Below, piece by piece: positions 55,031-64,000 of a DNA stretch of 64,000 nt; position 1 is the stretch's first letter; each line of letters opens with the position of its first letter. Source of the stretch: Paenibacillus sp. SYP-B3998. Its GTDB lineage: Bacteria; Bacillota; Bacilli; Paenibacillales; NBRC-103111. Location: positions 1-64,000 of the forward strand of contig NZ_JAAIKC010000017.1 in the NCBI RefSeq assembly GCF_010820665.1, read 5' to 3'. Both the position numbers and the translations under genes were made by a program. The notes under the pieces were generated by a model. It was not told the origin of the DNA. It did no database searches and saw only the letters and a program-made list of their open reading frames with translations.

Positions 55031-55159
55031 ATGAACAACCTCTGGCAGCTGCTTACCCACCATTGGTTATCCATCGCTTTAATCCTAGGAGCCCTTGTTG
55101 CTGTATGGTACGTTTATAAACATAAAGATAAACTACTCATGGACAGCAGTGATAAATAA
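55031..55159 (+). CDS. 42-residue single-pass membrane protein
   Basis: ATG at 55031 has AGAAGGAGG 8 nt upstream. The protein has one membrane segment (SIALILGALVAVWYVY, about 13-29) and a charged tail (KHKDKLLMD). It resembles small regulatory membrane proteins; no family recognised. Its ribosome-binding site lies inside a perfect 11-bp inverted repeat. It ends 18 bp from the convergent chemoreceptor stop. Confidence 0.7.
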   Translation: MNNLWQLLTHHWLSIALILGALVAVWYVYKHKDKLLMDSSDK

Positions 55160-55176
55160 TGAGTTAAGATAATGAG

Positions 55177-57234
55177 TTAAACCTTAAATACCTTGACGAC
55201 TTCCTGCAGCTCGTCAGCCATCTTGGACAGTGATTGGGAGGCCGCGCTAACTTCTTCCATTGAGGCTAGCTGCTCTTCAGCAGCCGCTGCAATGCTGTGT
55301 GTGCTTTCGAGCGATTTCGTTGAAATCGTCGATATCTGCTCCACGACCTCAACCATCCGTTTGGAATCGGCGCGTATCACGCTTGCAGACTGTGACACTT
55401 CCTTCACGTGCTGGAATACATCCTCTACCGCTTGGCTAATCGCCTGGAAAGCCGCTTTGGCGCTTTCGCTCATGACACTTCCATCATTCACGGCCTGGTT
55501 GCCTTGATTCATGGATACGACTGCGTTACTAATTTGAGACTGAATGTCTCCAATTAAACCACGAATAGAATCAGCAGCCTGCGCTGACTGTTCAGCTAGC
55601 TTACGCACTTCCGTTGCAACCACCGCGAAGCCTTTCCCATGCTCGCCGGCTCGCGCCGCTTCAATAGAAGCATTGAGTGCCAAGAGATTCGTTTGACTGG
55701 ATATCGAGGTAATCAAGGTAATCATCTCGCCAATCTGATGCGATTTCCCGCTTAGTTCATTGACAATCGTGGACGTATGCGCCATGTTACGATGAATGAG
55801 CTTCATTTGCTCCGTAACCTCACCAACCGCTTTATTTCCTTCGTCGGCCGTTTCGGCTGTTTTTTCCGTCGAGTGATTCACTTTCTGAACGCCGTCCACA
55901 ATCGAAATCAATTGCTTCGCAATGTCAGTAACCGTCTCTTTGGAATGATTCACAAGGAGGCTTTGCTCATCCGCGCTGGCGGCTACTTGCTGAATCGTAT
56001 CGGCAATCTGTTCCGTCGCTCTCGACGTTTCCTCCGCGCTAGCGGACAACTGCTCGGACATGGATGCTACTGTATGCGTATGCATGGACACGGATCCAAG
56101 CATTGTACTTAGCCTCCCAATCATCTCGTTGAACGAATTCCCCATTTGCCCTAATTCATCGTTTGTTTTCACAGCGATCTGATGCGTGAGGTCGCCCTCG
56201 GCGATTTGACCTGCCATTACTTTCGCTCTGCGGATATGACCAACCAGAGATCGGCTAAACAAAATGATCGCAACGATCATAATAACAACTGCAATTAAAC
56301 CTCCGATGCTTAAAGACATAACAAGCTTGTCTACAGGCTCATGAAGCTCTTTCTCCGGCATTACGAGTCCGAGTGTCCAGCCCGTTTCAGGAACTTTTTG
56401 GAAATACATTCTGCTAACGCCCATATTCCTGTCGTCCATGAAGCTTAGTTCACCTTGCTGTTGTGACAGAAGCGTAGGAGCAAGTGCGCTTAAGGATGCG
56501 TTAGTATCTTTATCAATGCTTACTTTCATCACCTTGGATTTATCAGGCTGCGCCAGATAGTTTCCGTTGCCATCGATCAAGAATGCCCATCCCGTTTGGC
56601 CTACTTTCGTTTCTTCAATGAAAGTTTCGAGCTTAGCTAGGTTAAAATCACTAGTAATCAGCGCGATAAACTGTTTTTTCTGATCGAATACGGGAATACT
56701 GGTCGTCACCATCGAAACCTTGGTAGTTTCGTCATAATACGGATTAGAGTAGCTATACGGCTTGTTGCTATCATGTCCCTCTTTATACCAATCCTTGTTC
56801 GGATAATCGTATTCAGGCGCGTTGTAATCCTGGATAAGCTTTACCTTTTCCCCATCTTTAAACGCATACGAAGAAAAATATTTTGTTTTCGCGTTGTACT
56901 TAAAGGGCTCAAAGAAGATCCCAATCCCTGTAGTATCTATGCTTGCTGACAAATCATTGCTAAGCATTTGATTATAATTATCCAGTGTCAATTGTGAAGG
57001 GGCGAATTCAATCGTTCTCGCGAATACCTCACCCACTTTACGATGCGAAACCATCTTGGAATTAATGTTGCTGGTTACGCTGCTGAGCTGCTGCTGCATT
57101 TTCTGCTGAATTTCATTCGTAATTAAGCCTTTACTATAAATATAAGCGAATGCAACGATCGCAGACAACGTAATAACAATAAGGGGAATTAATAGTAACA
57201 TAAACTTACTTTGAATACTTTTCAGCTTTATCAT
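55177..57234 (-). CDS. Methyl-accepting chemotaxis protein with dCache sensor (second copy)
   Basis: A 685-residue chemoreceptor. A first membrane segment (about 9-32) and a ~260-residue dCache sensor ([11 protein letters not shown] and [16 protein letters not shown]) are followed by a second membrane segment, HAMP, and a signalling domain with [20 protein letters not shown] and [21 protein letters not shown] lies 6 nt before the ATG at 57234; longer upstream extensions lack a site. The sensor differs from the first chemoreceptor's, so the ligands probably differ. It is transcribed away from purD across a terminator. Confidence 0.93.
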   Translation of the reverse strand: MIKLKSIQSKFMLLLIPLIVITLSAIVAFAYIYSKGLITNEIQQKMQQQLSSVTSNINSKMVSHRKVGEVFARTIEFAPSQLTLDNYNQMLSNDLSASIDTTGIGIFFEPFKYNAKTKYFSSYAFKDGEKVKLIQDYNAPEYDYPNKDWYKEGHDSNKPYSYSNPYYDETTKVSMVTTSIPVFDQKKQFIALITSDFNLAKLETFIEETKVGQTGWAFLIDGNGNYLAQPDKSKVMKVSIDKDTNASLSALAPTLLSQQQGELSFMDDRNMGVSRMYFQKVPETGWTLGLVMPEKELHEPVDKLVMSLSIGGLIAVVIMIVAIILFSRSLVGHIRRAKVMAGQIAEGDLTHQIAVKTNDELGQMGNSFNEMIGRLSTMLGSVSMHTHTVASMSEQLSASAEETSRATEQIADTIQQVAASADEQSLLVNHSKETVTDIAKQLISIVDGVQKVNHSTEKTAETADEGNKAVGEVTEQMKLIHRNMAHTSTIVNELSGKSHQIGEMITLITSISSQTNLLALNASIEAARAGEHGKGFAVVATEVRKLAEQSAQAADSIRGLIGDIQSQISNAVVSMNQGNQAVNDGSVMSESAKAAFQAISQAVEDVFQHVKEVSQSASVIRADSKRMVEVVEQISTISTKSLESTHSIAAAAEEQLASMEEVSAASQSLSKMADELQEVVKVFKV

Positions 57235-57337
57235 TGCCATCCTCCATTCATTAAAATCTACTTTGCTTATAGCTAGAAATTCGTTTGAAATTCGACAAAC
57301 CCCTCTTAAATACGACATAAAGAGGGGGAAAAAGAAA

Positions 57338-57371
57338 AAGCGCAGCCTTTTGATTTCAAAAGGTTGCGCTT
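57338..57371 (-). terminator. Terminator of the purine operon
   Basis: AAGCGCAGCCTTTTG and CAAAAGGTTGCGCTT form a 15-bp stem with one G-U and an ATTT loop. TTTTTCTTTTTCC follows in the minus direction. It lies 68 bp beyond the purD stop. Confidence 0.88.
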
Positions 57372-57438
57372 CATTAAATTGCAGCTAACTCAAGGTGAAC
57401 TCTGAGCTATTCCAAGACTTTTCTCGTGCTTCTCAAGT

Positions 57439-58698
57439 CTATTTCAATGCCTTCAATGCGATGTCCGTGCGATAGTGCTTCCCGTCAAAATGAATGCGCT
57501 CCGCGTCAGCATACGCTTTCTGGCGCGCTTCAACGATGTCCTTGCCTAAGGCTGTTATACCCAGAACACGCCCCCCATTCGTAACGACTTGGCCATCTTG
57601 CAAAGCCGTTCCCGCGTGGAAAATAATGGAGTCTTGTACGTTGTCAAGTCCCGTGATTGGGAGCCCTTTCGGGTAAGGCCCAGGATATCCTTCGGAAGCC
57701 ACAATGACGCAGACCGCCGCTTGGTCGTTCCACACAATCGGCTGTGTATCCAATGTGCCATTGATGATCGCTTGGAAGATATCCAGCAGATCGGTCTGCA
57801 AACGCGGTAGAATAACTTGCGTCTCGGGATCGCCAAAACGAGCGTTGAACTCGATCGTTTTCACACCATTCGGGGTCAAAATCAGCCCTGCATACAGCAC
57901 GCCTTTGAACGGGCGGCCTTCCTTCACCATGGCATCTGCGGTAGGCTGAACGATGGTGTCCAGTGCCTCCTGCACAAGCGATTGCGGGATGTGCGGAAGC
58001 GGCGAGTACGTGCCCATTCCGCCTGTATTCGGACCTTTATCGCCATCGAAGACTGGCTTATGGTCTTGGGACGGTACCATAGGACGCACAACAGAGCCGT
58101 CGACAAAAGCGAGCAGGGACATCTCTTGTCCCGTCAAAAATTCTTCGATTACGACGTTAGCGCCAGACTTGCCGAAAACTTGGTCCACCATAATTTCGCG
58201 AAGCGCCGCTTCGGCTTCCTCCATGGTGTGCGCGACAGTAACGCCTTTGCCTGCGGCTAAGCCGTCGGCTTTAATGACGATCGGCGCCGTTTGGCTGCGC
58301 AGGTAGGCTAGCGCCGGTTCGTAGGCGTCGAAGGATTCGTAAGTGGCCGTAGGAATTTGGTACTTCTTGAGGAGTTGCTTCATGAACACCTTACTGCCTT
58401 CAATAATCGCGGCATTCGCGCGCGGGCCAAAGGCAACGATACCTTTGGATTCCAGATGGTCAACCAAACCCGCTGCGAGCGGATCGTCAGGCGCGACCAT
58501 GACAAGATCGATTTGTTGCTCTTTCGCAAACGTGCTAATCTCCTCGAACTGCAGCTCGGTAATCGGCACGCATTCGGCTAGTGCCGCGATACCACCATTA
58601 CCAGGCGCGCAGAACAACTTGCTCACTTTCGGGCTTTTGCTCAAAGACCAAACGATCGCGTGCTCACGCCCGCCTCGTCCAATAACTAAAATACGCAT
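57439..58698 (-). CDS. purD: Phosphoribosylamine-glycine ligase
   Basis: A 419-residue ATP-grasp enzyme (step 2 of IMP synthesis). MRILVIGRGGREHAIVWSL is the characteristic N terminus; VIKADGLAAGKGV and FNARFGDPETQVILPRL are the ATP-grasp core. Last gene of the operon, 69 bp after purH. Confidence 0.97.
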   Translation of the reverse strand: MRILVIGRGGREHAIVWSLSKSPKVSKLFCAPGNGGIAALAECVPITELQFEEISTFAKEQQIDLVMVAPDDPLAAGLVDHLESKGIVAFGPRANAAIIEGSKVFMKQLLKKYQIPTATYESFDAYEPALAYLRSQTAPIVIKADGLAAGKGVTVAHTMEEAEAALREIMVDQVFGKSGANVVIEEFLTGQEMSLLAFVDGSVVRPMVPSQDHKPVFDGDKGPNTGGMGTYSPLPHIPQSLVQEALDTIVQPTADAMVKEGRPFKGVLYAGLILTPNGVKTIEFNARFGDPETQVILPRLQTDLLDIFQAIINGTLDTQPIVWNDQAAVCVIVASEGYPGPYPKGLPITGLDNVQDSIIFHAGTALQDGQVVTNGGRVLGITALGKDIVEARQKAYADAERIHFDGKHYRTDIALKALK

Positions 58699-58767
58699 CC
58701 GTCTTCCGTCCCTCTCTCATGGGGAATGCCCACGGTCAGCAATCGATCGTGAGCATTCTCAGTTCGT

Positions 58768-60315
58768 TTAGTGTTTAAAATGACGTACGCCTGTCATAAC
58801 CATGGCGATACCGTTCTCATTCGCAACGCGGATAGATTCCTCGTCCTTGATAGAGCCACCCGGCTGAATGACAGCTGTGATACCAGCCTTAGCTGCCATC
58901 TCCAGTGTGTCGCCCATCGGGAAAAACGCGTCGGAAGAAAGAACGGAACCCTTTGCTTTGTCGCCCGCTTGCTCGATGGCGATTTTGGCTGAGCCCACAC
59001 GGTTCATTTGGCCTGCGCCAACGCCGACTGTCATATCGTCAGCAACGAGTACAATCGCGTTGGATTTAACGTGCTTAACTACTTTCCAAGCGAAAAGCAA
59101 TTGCTTCAATTCCTCTTCTGTTGGCTGACGTTCAGAGACGACCTTGAGATCAGCCTCCGTAAGCTGATGGGCATCGCTGTCTTGAACGAGCATGCCGCCT
59201 TCAACGGTTGTGAGGACAGGCTCTGCTTTGCGACCCGCTATTGTATCTAAGCCGCTTACTTTGAGCAGGCGGATATTTTTCTTTTTCTCTAATATAGCCA
59301 AAGCTTCAGATGTAAAATCAGGCGCAATCACGATTTCCAAGAAAATCTCATGAAGCAGCTGTGCTGTAGCTTCATCGATTGTACGGTTTGCTGCAACGAT
59401 TCCGCCAAAGATGGACGTCGGATCAGCCGCATACGCTTTTTGATAAGCTTCTAGTACATTCGTTCCGATACCTACGCCGCAAGGATTCATGTGCTTCACG
59501 GCTACGACCGCAGGCTCGCTGAACTCTTTAACGATCTGAAGGGCAGTATTCGCGTCGTTAATATTGTTATACGATAATTCTTTACCATGTAATTGTTCGG
59601 CTGTTGTTATGTTGCCTGCTGCCGCATTCGGCTTGCGATAGAAAGCCGCGCTCTGATGCGGGTTTTCTCCATAGCGGAGGTCCTGCATTTTTTCATAGGT
59701 AACGGTATAACGTTCTGGGTAAGGCTCGCCCAATTGCTTGGACAAGTAGTCGGAAATCAGGGCATCGTAAGAACCCGTGTGCCGGAACACTTTGGCCGCA
59801 AGACGTTTACGTGTTTCAAGCGACGTATCGCCGTTTTCTTGCACTTCTTCCAGCACTTGCGCATAATCCGCTGCATCCACGATCACAGATACGAACGCGT
59901 GGTTTTTGGCTGCTGAACGGAGCATCGTTGGCCCACCGATATCGATATTCTCAATGGCATCTTCATAAGTCACATCCGGCTTAGCAACCGTCTCGGCAAA
60001 AGGATACAAATTCACGACAACCACATCAATATAATCAAGACCAAGCTTCTTCATACTCGCTTGATGCTCTTCGTTGTCACGAACCGCAAGGAGACCGCTG
60101 TGCACAGCTGGGTGCAGCGTTTTGACGCGGCCATCCATAATTTCGGGAAACCCTGTCACTTCGGAAATACCGATAACCGGCACCCCTTTTTCCTTCAATA
60201 AACTTTGCGTGCCGCCAGTTGAAATAATCTCAACGCCCAGCTTAGCCAGCTCGCTAGCGAATTCAACGATCCCCGTTTTGTCGGACACGCTGATCAGTGC
60301 TCTTTTGATTGCCAC
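58768..60315 (-). CDS. purH: Bifunctional AICAR transformylase/IMP cyclohydrolase
   Basis: A 515-residue enzyme for the last two steps of IMP synthesis. The N-terminal MGS-like cyclohydrolase domain has [13 protein letters not shown] and ISTGGTQ; the C-terminal transformylase has [11 protein letters not shown] and GSIKDEESI. The GTG at 60315 has GGGAGG 7 nt upstream. The frame is open further up, but that part overlaps purN and is not coding. Confidence 0.97.
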   Translation of the reverse strand: MAIKRALISVSDKTGIVEFASELAKLGVEIISTGGTQSLLKEKGVPVIGISEVTGFPEIMDGRVKTLHPAVHSGLLAVRDNEEHQASMKKLGLDYIDVVVVNLYPFAETVAKPDVTYEDAIENIDIGGPTMLRSAAKNHAFVSVIVDAADYAQVLEEVQENGDTSLETRKRLAAKVFRHTGSYDALISDYLSKQLGEPYPERYTVTYEKMQDLRYGENPHQSAAFYRKPNAAAGNITTAEQLHGKELSYNNINDANTALQIVKEFSEPAVVAVKHMNPCGVGIGTNVLEAYQKAYAADPTSIFGGIVAANRTIDEATAQLLHEIFLEIVIAPDFTSEALAILEKKKNIRLLKVSGLDTIAGRKAEPVLTTVEGGMLVQDSDAHQLTEADLKVVSERQPTEEELKQLLFAWKVVKHVKSNAIVLVADDMTVGVGAGQMNRVGSAKIAIEQAGDKAKGSVLSSDAFFPMGDTLEMAAKAGITAVIQPGGSIKDEESIRVANENGIAMVMTGVRHFKH

Positions 60316-60361
60316 TATGCTTCCTCCCAGAAATGGTTTTTGACTGTATGTAAAATAATAG

Positions 60362-60973
60362 CTACAAGCGTATGCTAACCCTACGCCCATCGATACTGAC
60401 GCGACCTTCGCGCAGCGAGCGAATGACATGCGGCAGGAGAACATGCTCCGCCGCATGGATGCGCTCAGCAAGCGAGTCGGCAGTCTCGTGTTCATGAATT
60501 TCCACACTGCGCTGGGCAATAATCGGGCCGGAGTCCAGACCGCCGTCCACGAAGTGAACGGTCACGCCGGTTTGTTTGACGCCATACGCCACGGCTTGTT
60601 CGATTGCTTTAACGCCAGGAAATGAGGGCAACAGCGAGGGATGAATATTAATCATTCGACCATAGTAAGGCACGATCAAAACGTTCGTAATGATCCGCAT
60701 ATAGCCAGCCATCACGATGAGATCGATCTCACGATCCTGCAGTTCTTTCAGAATTAGCGATTCATACTCCTCGCGGCTTTCATACTCTTTGGGGCGAAAT
60801 GCGAACACAGGCACCTTCGCTTCTGTGGCACGTTCCACAACGAATGCCTGTGGACGGTCACAGACAAGAAGCTCGATGCTAACATCAAGCTTCCCCTTCT
60901 GTACCTGATCGACAATAGCCTGGAAATTCGAGCCGCTGCCTGACGCAAATACAGCAATCCGATAAGGCTGCAT
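60362..60973 (-). CDS. purN: Phosphoribosylglycinamide formyltransferase
   Basis: A 203-residue 10-formyltetrahydrofolate-dependent enzyme. [12 protein letters not shown] is the N-terminal phosphate loop, and [12 protein letters not shown] holds the catalytic Asn and His; the partner Asp lies in [10 protein letters not shown]. Its ATG overlaps the purM stop (TAATG). Confidence 0.97.
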   Translation of the reverse strand: MQPYRIAVFASGSGSNFQAIVDQVQKGKLDVSIELLVCDRPQAFVVERATEAKVPVFAFRPKEYESREEYESLILKELQDREIDLIVMAGYMRIITNVLIVPYYGRMINIHPSLLPSFPGVKAIEQAVAYGVKQTGVTVHFVDGGLDSGPIIAQRSVEIHEHETADSLAERIHAAEHVLLPHVIRSLREGRVSIDGRRVSIRL

Positions 60974-62013
60974 TACACCTCAGCTCCTTGGAACGTGACG
61001 ACTCGCTCACCTTCAGTGACGACGCCAAGTCGATATACGTTCTCTCCTTGCGCTTCTGCAGCCGCGATAGCTTTCTCCGCTAGATCCGCATCCACGATAA
61101 TAACCATCCCGATCCCCATATTAAAAGTGCGGAACATATCGTTGTTGCTAATGCCGCCCTCACGCTGCATCAATTCAAAAATTGGCAGAATCGGCCAAGA
61201 GCCATATTGAATTTCCACATTCACGCCTTCTGGCAGAACCCGTGGAATATTTTCGATAAAGCCGCCTCCTGTAATGTGCGCCATTCCTTTAATCGCCACT
61301 TCGTCAAGAATGCCCAGAACTGGCTTCACATACAGCCTCGTAGGCTCCAACAGCACGTTGCCAAGCTTGTCGCCAAGCTCCTCTACATGTCCTTGAAGCG
61401 TATAGCCTTTATCCTCAAGCAACAGCTTGCGCACAAGAGAGAACCCGTTGCTGTGCACGCCGCTGGAAGCCAAGCCTAGAACTACATCTCCGGGACGGAT
61501 GGTGGTGCCGTCGATGATCTTTTTCTTGTCGACGATGCCTACGGTAAACCCGGCAATGTCATACTCCCCTGACGCATACATGCCTGGCATTTCCGCCGTT
61601 TCGCCGCCGATTAGCGCACAACCAGACTGTGAGCAACCGTCAGCGATCCCTTTCACAATAGCTTCAATCTTCTCTGGAACAACGCGATCACAAGCCAAAT
61701 AATCAAGGAAAAAGAGCGGCTCCGCGCCCTGAACGATAATATCGTTCACGCACATCGCAACGGCGTCAATGCCAATCGTATCGTGCTTATCCATGGCAAA
61801 AGCGATTTTCAGCTTTGTGCCGACTCCGTCCGTACCGGATACGAGCACTGGCTCCTCGTACTTGTCCTTGTTCAGACTGAACAATCCGCCAAAGCCGCCG
61901 AGGTCTGTCAACACTTCAGGTCGAAACGTCCGCTTTACGTGTTTCTTCATCCGTTCTACTGCTTCGTTTCCTGCCGCGATATCGACTCCAGCCTTTTTGT
62001 AAGCATCCGACAC
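60973..62013 (-). CDS. purM: Phosphoribosylformylglycinamidine cyclo-ligase
   Basis: A 346-residue enzyme with [17 protein letters not shown] at the N terminus, [14 protein letters not shown], and [14 protein letters not shown] start with AAGGAG 11 nt upstream. purN overlaps its stop by 1 nt. An 89-bp spacer separates it from purF. Confidence 0.97.
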   Translation of the reverse strand: MSDAYKKAGVDIAAGNEAVERMKKHVKRTFRPEVLTDLGGFGGLFSLNKDKYEEPVLVSGTDGVGTKLKIAFAMDKHDTIGIDAVAMCVNDIIVQGAEPLFFLDYLACDRVVPEKIEAIVKGIADGCSQSGCALIGGETAEMPGMYASGEYDIAGFTVGIVDKKKIIDGTTIRPGDVVLGLASSGVHSNGFSLVRKLLLEDKGYTLQGHVEELGDKLGNVLLEPTRLYVKPVLGILDEVAIKGMAHITGGGFIENIPRVLPEGVNVEIQYGSWPILPIFELMQREGGISNNDMFRTFNMGIGMVIIVDADLAEKAIAAAEAQGENVYRLGVVTEGERVVTFQGAEV

Positions 62014-62102
62014 TTCGCTTCCACTCCTTATATTGTCTATGTAGCGAGCGGTCTGACTAGCGTCAAACCGTCCCGTTATTACTTATTTGTTCATTTAACC
62101 GC

Positions 62103-63635
62103 TTAGTCGCAAGCACAACCAACCTTCGTAACGTCAACAATTTCTGTTGGATAACTATTGTCAAAGCAAGCCGTGCAGTACCCGCTTTTCTCGCCTGCAG
62201 AACCTTGTCCGATGGAATTCAGCAGGCCTTCTTTTGTGAGAAAATGCAGAGAATCCGCGTTAATGGCTTTGCGAATTTCCTCAATAGAGTTCATCGCAGC
62301 AATGAGTTCTTTGCGGTCTGGCGTATCGATTCCATAATAGCAAGGGTTCATGAAAGGCGGCGATGAAATACGCACATGCACTTCCGTCGCGCCAGCTTCG
62401 CGCAATAAATTGACGATCCTCAAGCTTGTTGTCCCGCGAACGATAGAGTCATCGATCATCACAACGCGTTTGCCTTCGACCACCTTGCGCACGGCGCTCA
62501 GCTTCATTTTGACCCCTTGCTCACGAAGCTCTTGGCTAGGAATAATGAAAGTCCGGCCCGTATAGCGGTTCTTGATAAGACCCAGCTCATAGGGGATACC
62601 CGTTTGCTCGGCAAAACCAATCGCTGCAGAAATACTAGAATCCGGCACGCCTGTAACGATGTCGGCATCCACGAAGGCTTCCATCGCCAGCTTCTTCCCC
62701 ATGCGCTTACGCGCAGAGTGAATGTTCACGGTGTCGATGTCACTATCGGGACGAGCGAAGTAAATGTACTCCATCGCGCAGATTGCGCGCTTGCTGCTTT
62801 CAGCAAAGCGCTGCTCATGGAAGCCATCGCGATCAAGCACGATCAGCTCGCCCGGCTGCACATCACGGAAATACGTCGCGCCAACTGCGTCGAACGCGCA
62901 AGTCTCCGATGCGAATAAATACGCATCCCCGAGACGACCGATCATGAACGGGCGCAGCCCATTCGGATCAAGCGCAGCAATCATTTTGTCCTTCGTAATG
63001 ATCAGGAAGGCAAAGCCACCGATCACTTGTTTCAGAGCATCCTTGACGGCATCAACGATGTCATCGTGCTCGGAACGGGCAATAAGATGAGCCAGCACTT
63101 CCGTATCACTCGTCGTTTGGAAAATCGAACCCTTCCGCTCCAATTCGCGCTTGATGATGTTCGCATTGTCGAGGTTTCCGTTCGTCGCAATCGCAAGGTC
63201 GCCCTCCCGATATTTAAATACGAGCGGCTGCGCATTGGCCAGCTTGCTTTCGCCTGCTGTCGAGTAACGCACATGGGCAATGGCTGTTGAGCCCTTCAAG
63301 GGTTCCAGAATAGGTCCTGTAAACACTTCTTTGGCTAACCCCATACCCCGGTAGTAATTAAACTTCCCATCCTCTACTGTACAAATGCCGGCACTTTCCT
63401 GTCCACGGTGCTGAAGAGCATGAAGCCCGTAATAGCACAAGGAGGAGGCGTCTGGATGTCCATACACCCCGAACACCCCGCACTCTTCATTGAGCTTATC
63501 AAACATTCCGCCTTGGCCGCCTATACCTTCATTGAAGTATTGGCCTGTCCAAAGCTCATGCTGCGCTTCCCCCAATTGTACGAGGGGCGCAGATGGAAGC
63601 TTCAGGGCGTCGGTTTGCTTTATGCCATTAGACAT
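62103..63635 (-). CDS. purF: Amidophosphoribosyltransferase
   Basis: A 510-residue first enzyme of purine synthesis. The N-terminal-nucleophile glutaminase starts at Cys52 (NEECGVFG) after an unusually long, 51-residue leader. RGQESAG follows; the PRPP site is VVMIDDSIVRGTTS, and the C terminus has the YCTACFDNSYP cysteines of the iron-sulfur form. The start overlaps the end of purL by 16 nt. An internal ATG (codon 44) would give a short leader. Confidence 0.96.
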   Translation of the reverse strand: MSNGIKQTDALKLPSAPLVQLGEAQHELWTGQYFNEGIGGQGGMFDKLNEECGVFGVYGHPDASSLCYYGLHALQHRGQESAGICTVEDGKFNYYRGMGLAKEVFTGPILEPLKGSTAIAHVRYSTAGESKLANAQPLVFKYREGDLAIATNGNLDNANIIKRELERKGSIFQTTSDTEVLAHLIARSEHDDIVDAVKDALKQVIGGFAFLIITKDKMIAALDPNGLRPFMIGRLGDAYLFASETCAFDAVGATYFRDVQPGELIVLDRDGFHEQRFAESSKRAICAMEYIYFARPDSDIDTVNIHSARKRMGKKLAMEAFVDADIVTGVPDSSISAAIGFAEQTGIPYELGLIKNRYTGRTFIIPSQELREQGVKMKLSAVRKVVEGKRVVMIDDSIVRGTTSLRIVNLLREAGATEVHVRISSPPFMNPCYYGIDTPDRKELIAAMNSIEEIRKAINADSLHFLTKEGLLNSIGQGSAGEKSGYCTACFDNSYPTEIVDVTKVGCACD

Positions 63636-64000
63636 GGAATCGCATCCTTCCAGACCTTCTCCAGCTCGCTTACCGGTGAGTGAAGACGCTGTTCGTTATT
63701 AATTTTAACGGTCAGCTCTGATCCTGTGACTGTTCCGATTTCTTGATAAGGGACTCCTTGTGAAGCAATCCAGTGCTTCAACGCGTCTGCTTTGTCCGGC
63801 GCTGCCGACAAGAGGATACGCGATTGACTTTCACTGAACAGCGTGAAGTCTGGGCGAATTTCTGAGGCTACGTTGACGACTGCGCCTGTACGTCCGCCGA
63901 TACAGCTCTCTGCCAACGCCACAGCCAGACCGCCTTCGGACAAATCATGCGCCGAAGCGACCAAACCTTCTTGGATTGCTTTCAGTACAGTGTCTTGAAC
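63620..64000 (-). CDS. purL: Phosphoribosylformylglycinamidine synthase, C-terminal end (partial)
   Basis: The 126 codons visible read IQEGLVASAHDLSEGGLAVA and LAESCIGG, the C-terminal AIRS-like domain of small-type PurL. The remainder lies beyond the right edge. The end overlaps purF by 16 nt, as in Bacillus. Confidence 0.95.
   Translation of the reverse strand, partial: VQDTVLKAIQEGLVASAHDLSEGGLAVALAESCIGGRTGAVVNVASEIRPDFTLFSESQSRILLSAAPDKADALKHWIASQGVPYQEIGTVTGSELTVKINNEQRLHSPVSELEKVWKDAIPCLMA

Noticed and set aside
60316-60519. Longer N terminus for purH
   Set aside because: This stretch overlaps purN; the GTG at 60315 has a good ribosome-binding site and gives the usual length.

Overview
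The window looks like a chromosomal segment of a Paenibacillus-type Firmicute. The evidence is strong Shine-Dalgarno sites, GTG/TTG starts, lipoproteins, a secreted leucine-rich-repeat protein ending in a copper-amine-oxidase-N 'stalk' domain, and a purine-operon neighbourhood (purL-F-M-N-H-D, then yerB, yerC, a YerQ-type lipid kinase and a YefA-type rRNA methyltransferase) that matches Bacillales gene order. Almost every gene is on the minus strand. The window opens on the 5' end of a 16S rRNA gene (minus) with duplicated promoters and closes inside purL.

Layout, left to right: (1) 1-5 kb: rrn promoter region, an atypical low-molecular-weight phosphatase, and a chemoreceptor followed by an LRR/stalk protein. 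(2) 5.1-9.3 kb: a bacterial Hen1-Pnkp RNA-repair cassette. Its mRNA leader has a strong promoter, a 38-codon leader ORF and an intrinsic terminator just before hen1, which is the layout of transcription attenuation. (3) 9.3-15 kb: a small secreted protein, a stand-alone ATPase, a small XRE regulator facing a 90-residue ORF, and a NUDIX hydrolase converging 2 nt apart on a PLD-DEAD helicase-DUF3427 protein. (4) 15.3-27 kb: a two-subunit ABC exporter and a five-gene oligopeptide ABC importer. The importer's permeases carry long N-terminal extensions, its binding protein appears circularly permuted, and its leader has a terminator and a GTAA microsatellite. (5) 27-31 kb: lipoproteins and a YgjP-type metallopeptidase. 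(6) 31-37.9 kb: a region rich in gene remnants (methyltransferase, ABC ATPase, helicase, zeta toxin) with two intact genes, SMI1/HEAT and TerD-like. (7) 37.9-46.4 kb: a type I restriction-modification island inserted in the 3' end of the rlmD-type gene. The displaced 3' end of the target lies at the far side, and a decayed tyrosine recombinase lies next to the other end. (8) 46.3-64 kb: core genes, including rlmD with a 42-bp minisatellite tail, dgkB, cbiX, yerC, yerB, a second chemoreceptor and the distal purine operon.

The best candidates for something new are the attenuator-controlled RNA-repair operon, the permuted peptide-binding protein with its extended permeases, and tandem structured repeats before a TerD-domain gene. 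All functions are inferred from sequence motifs read by eye; no database search was run.
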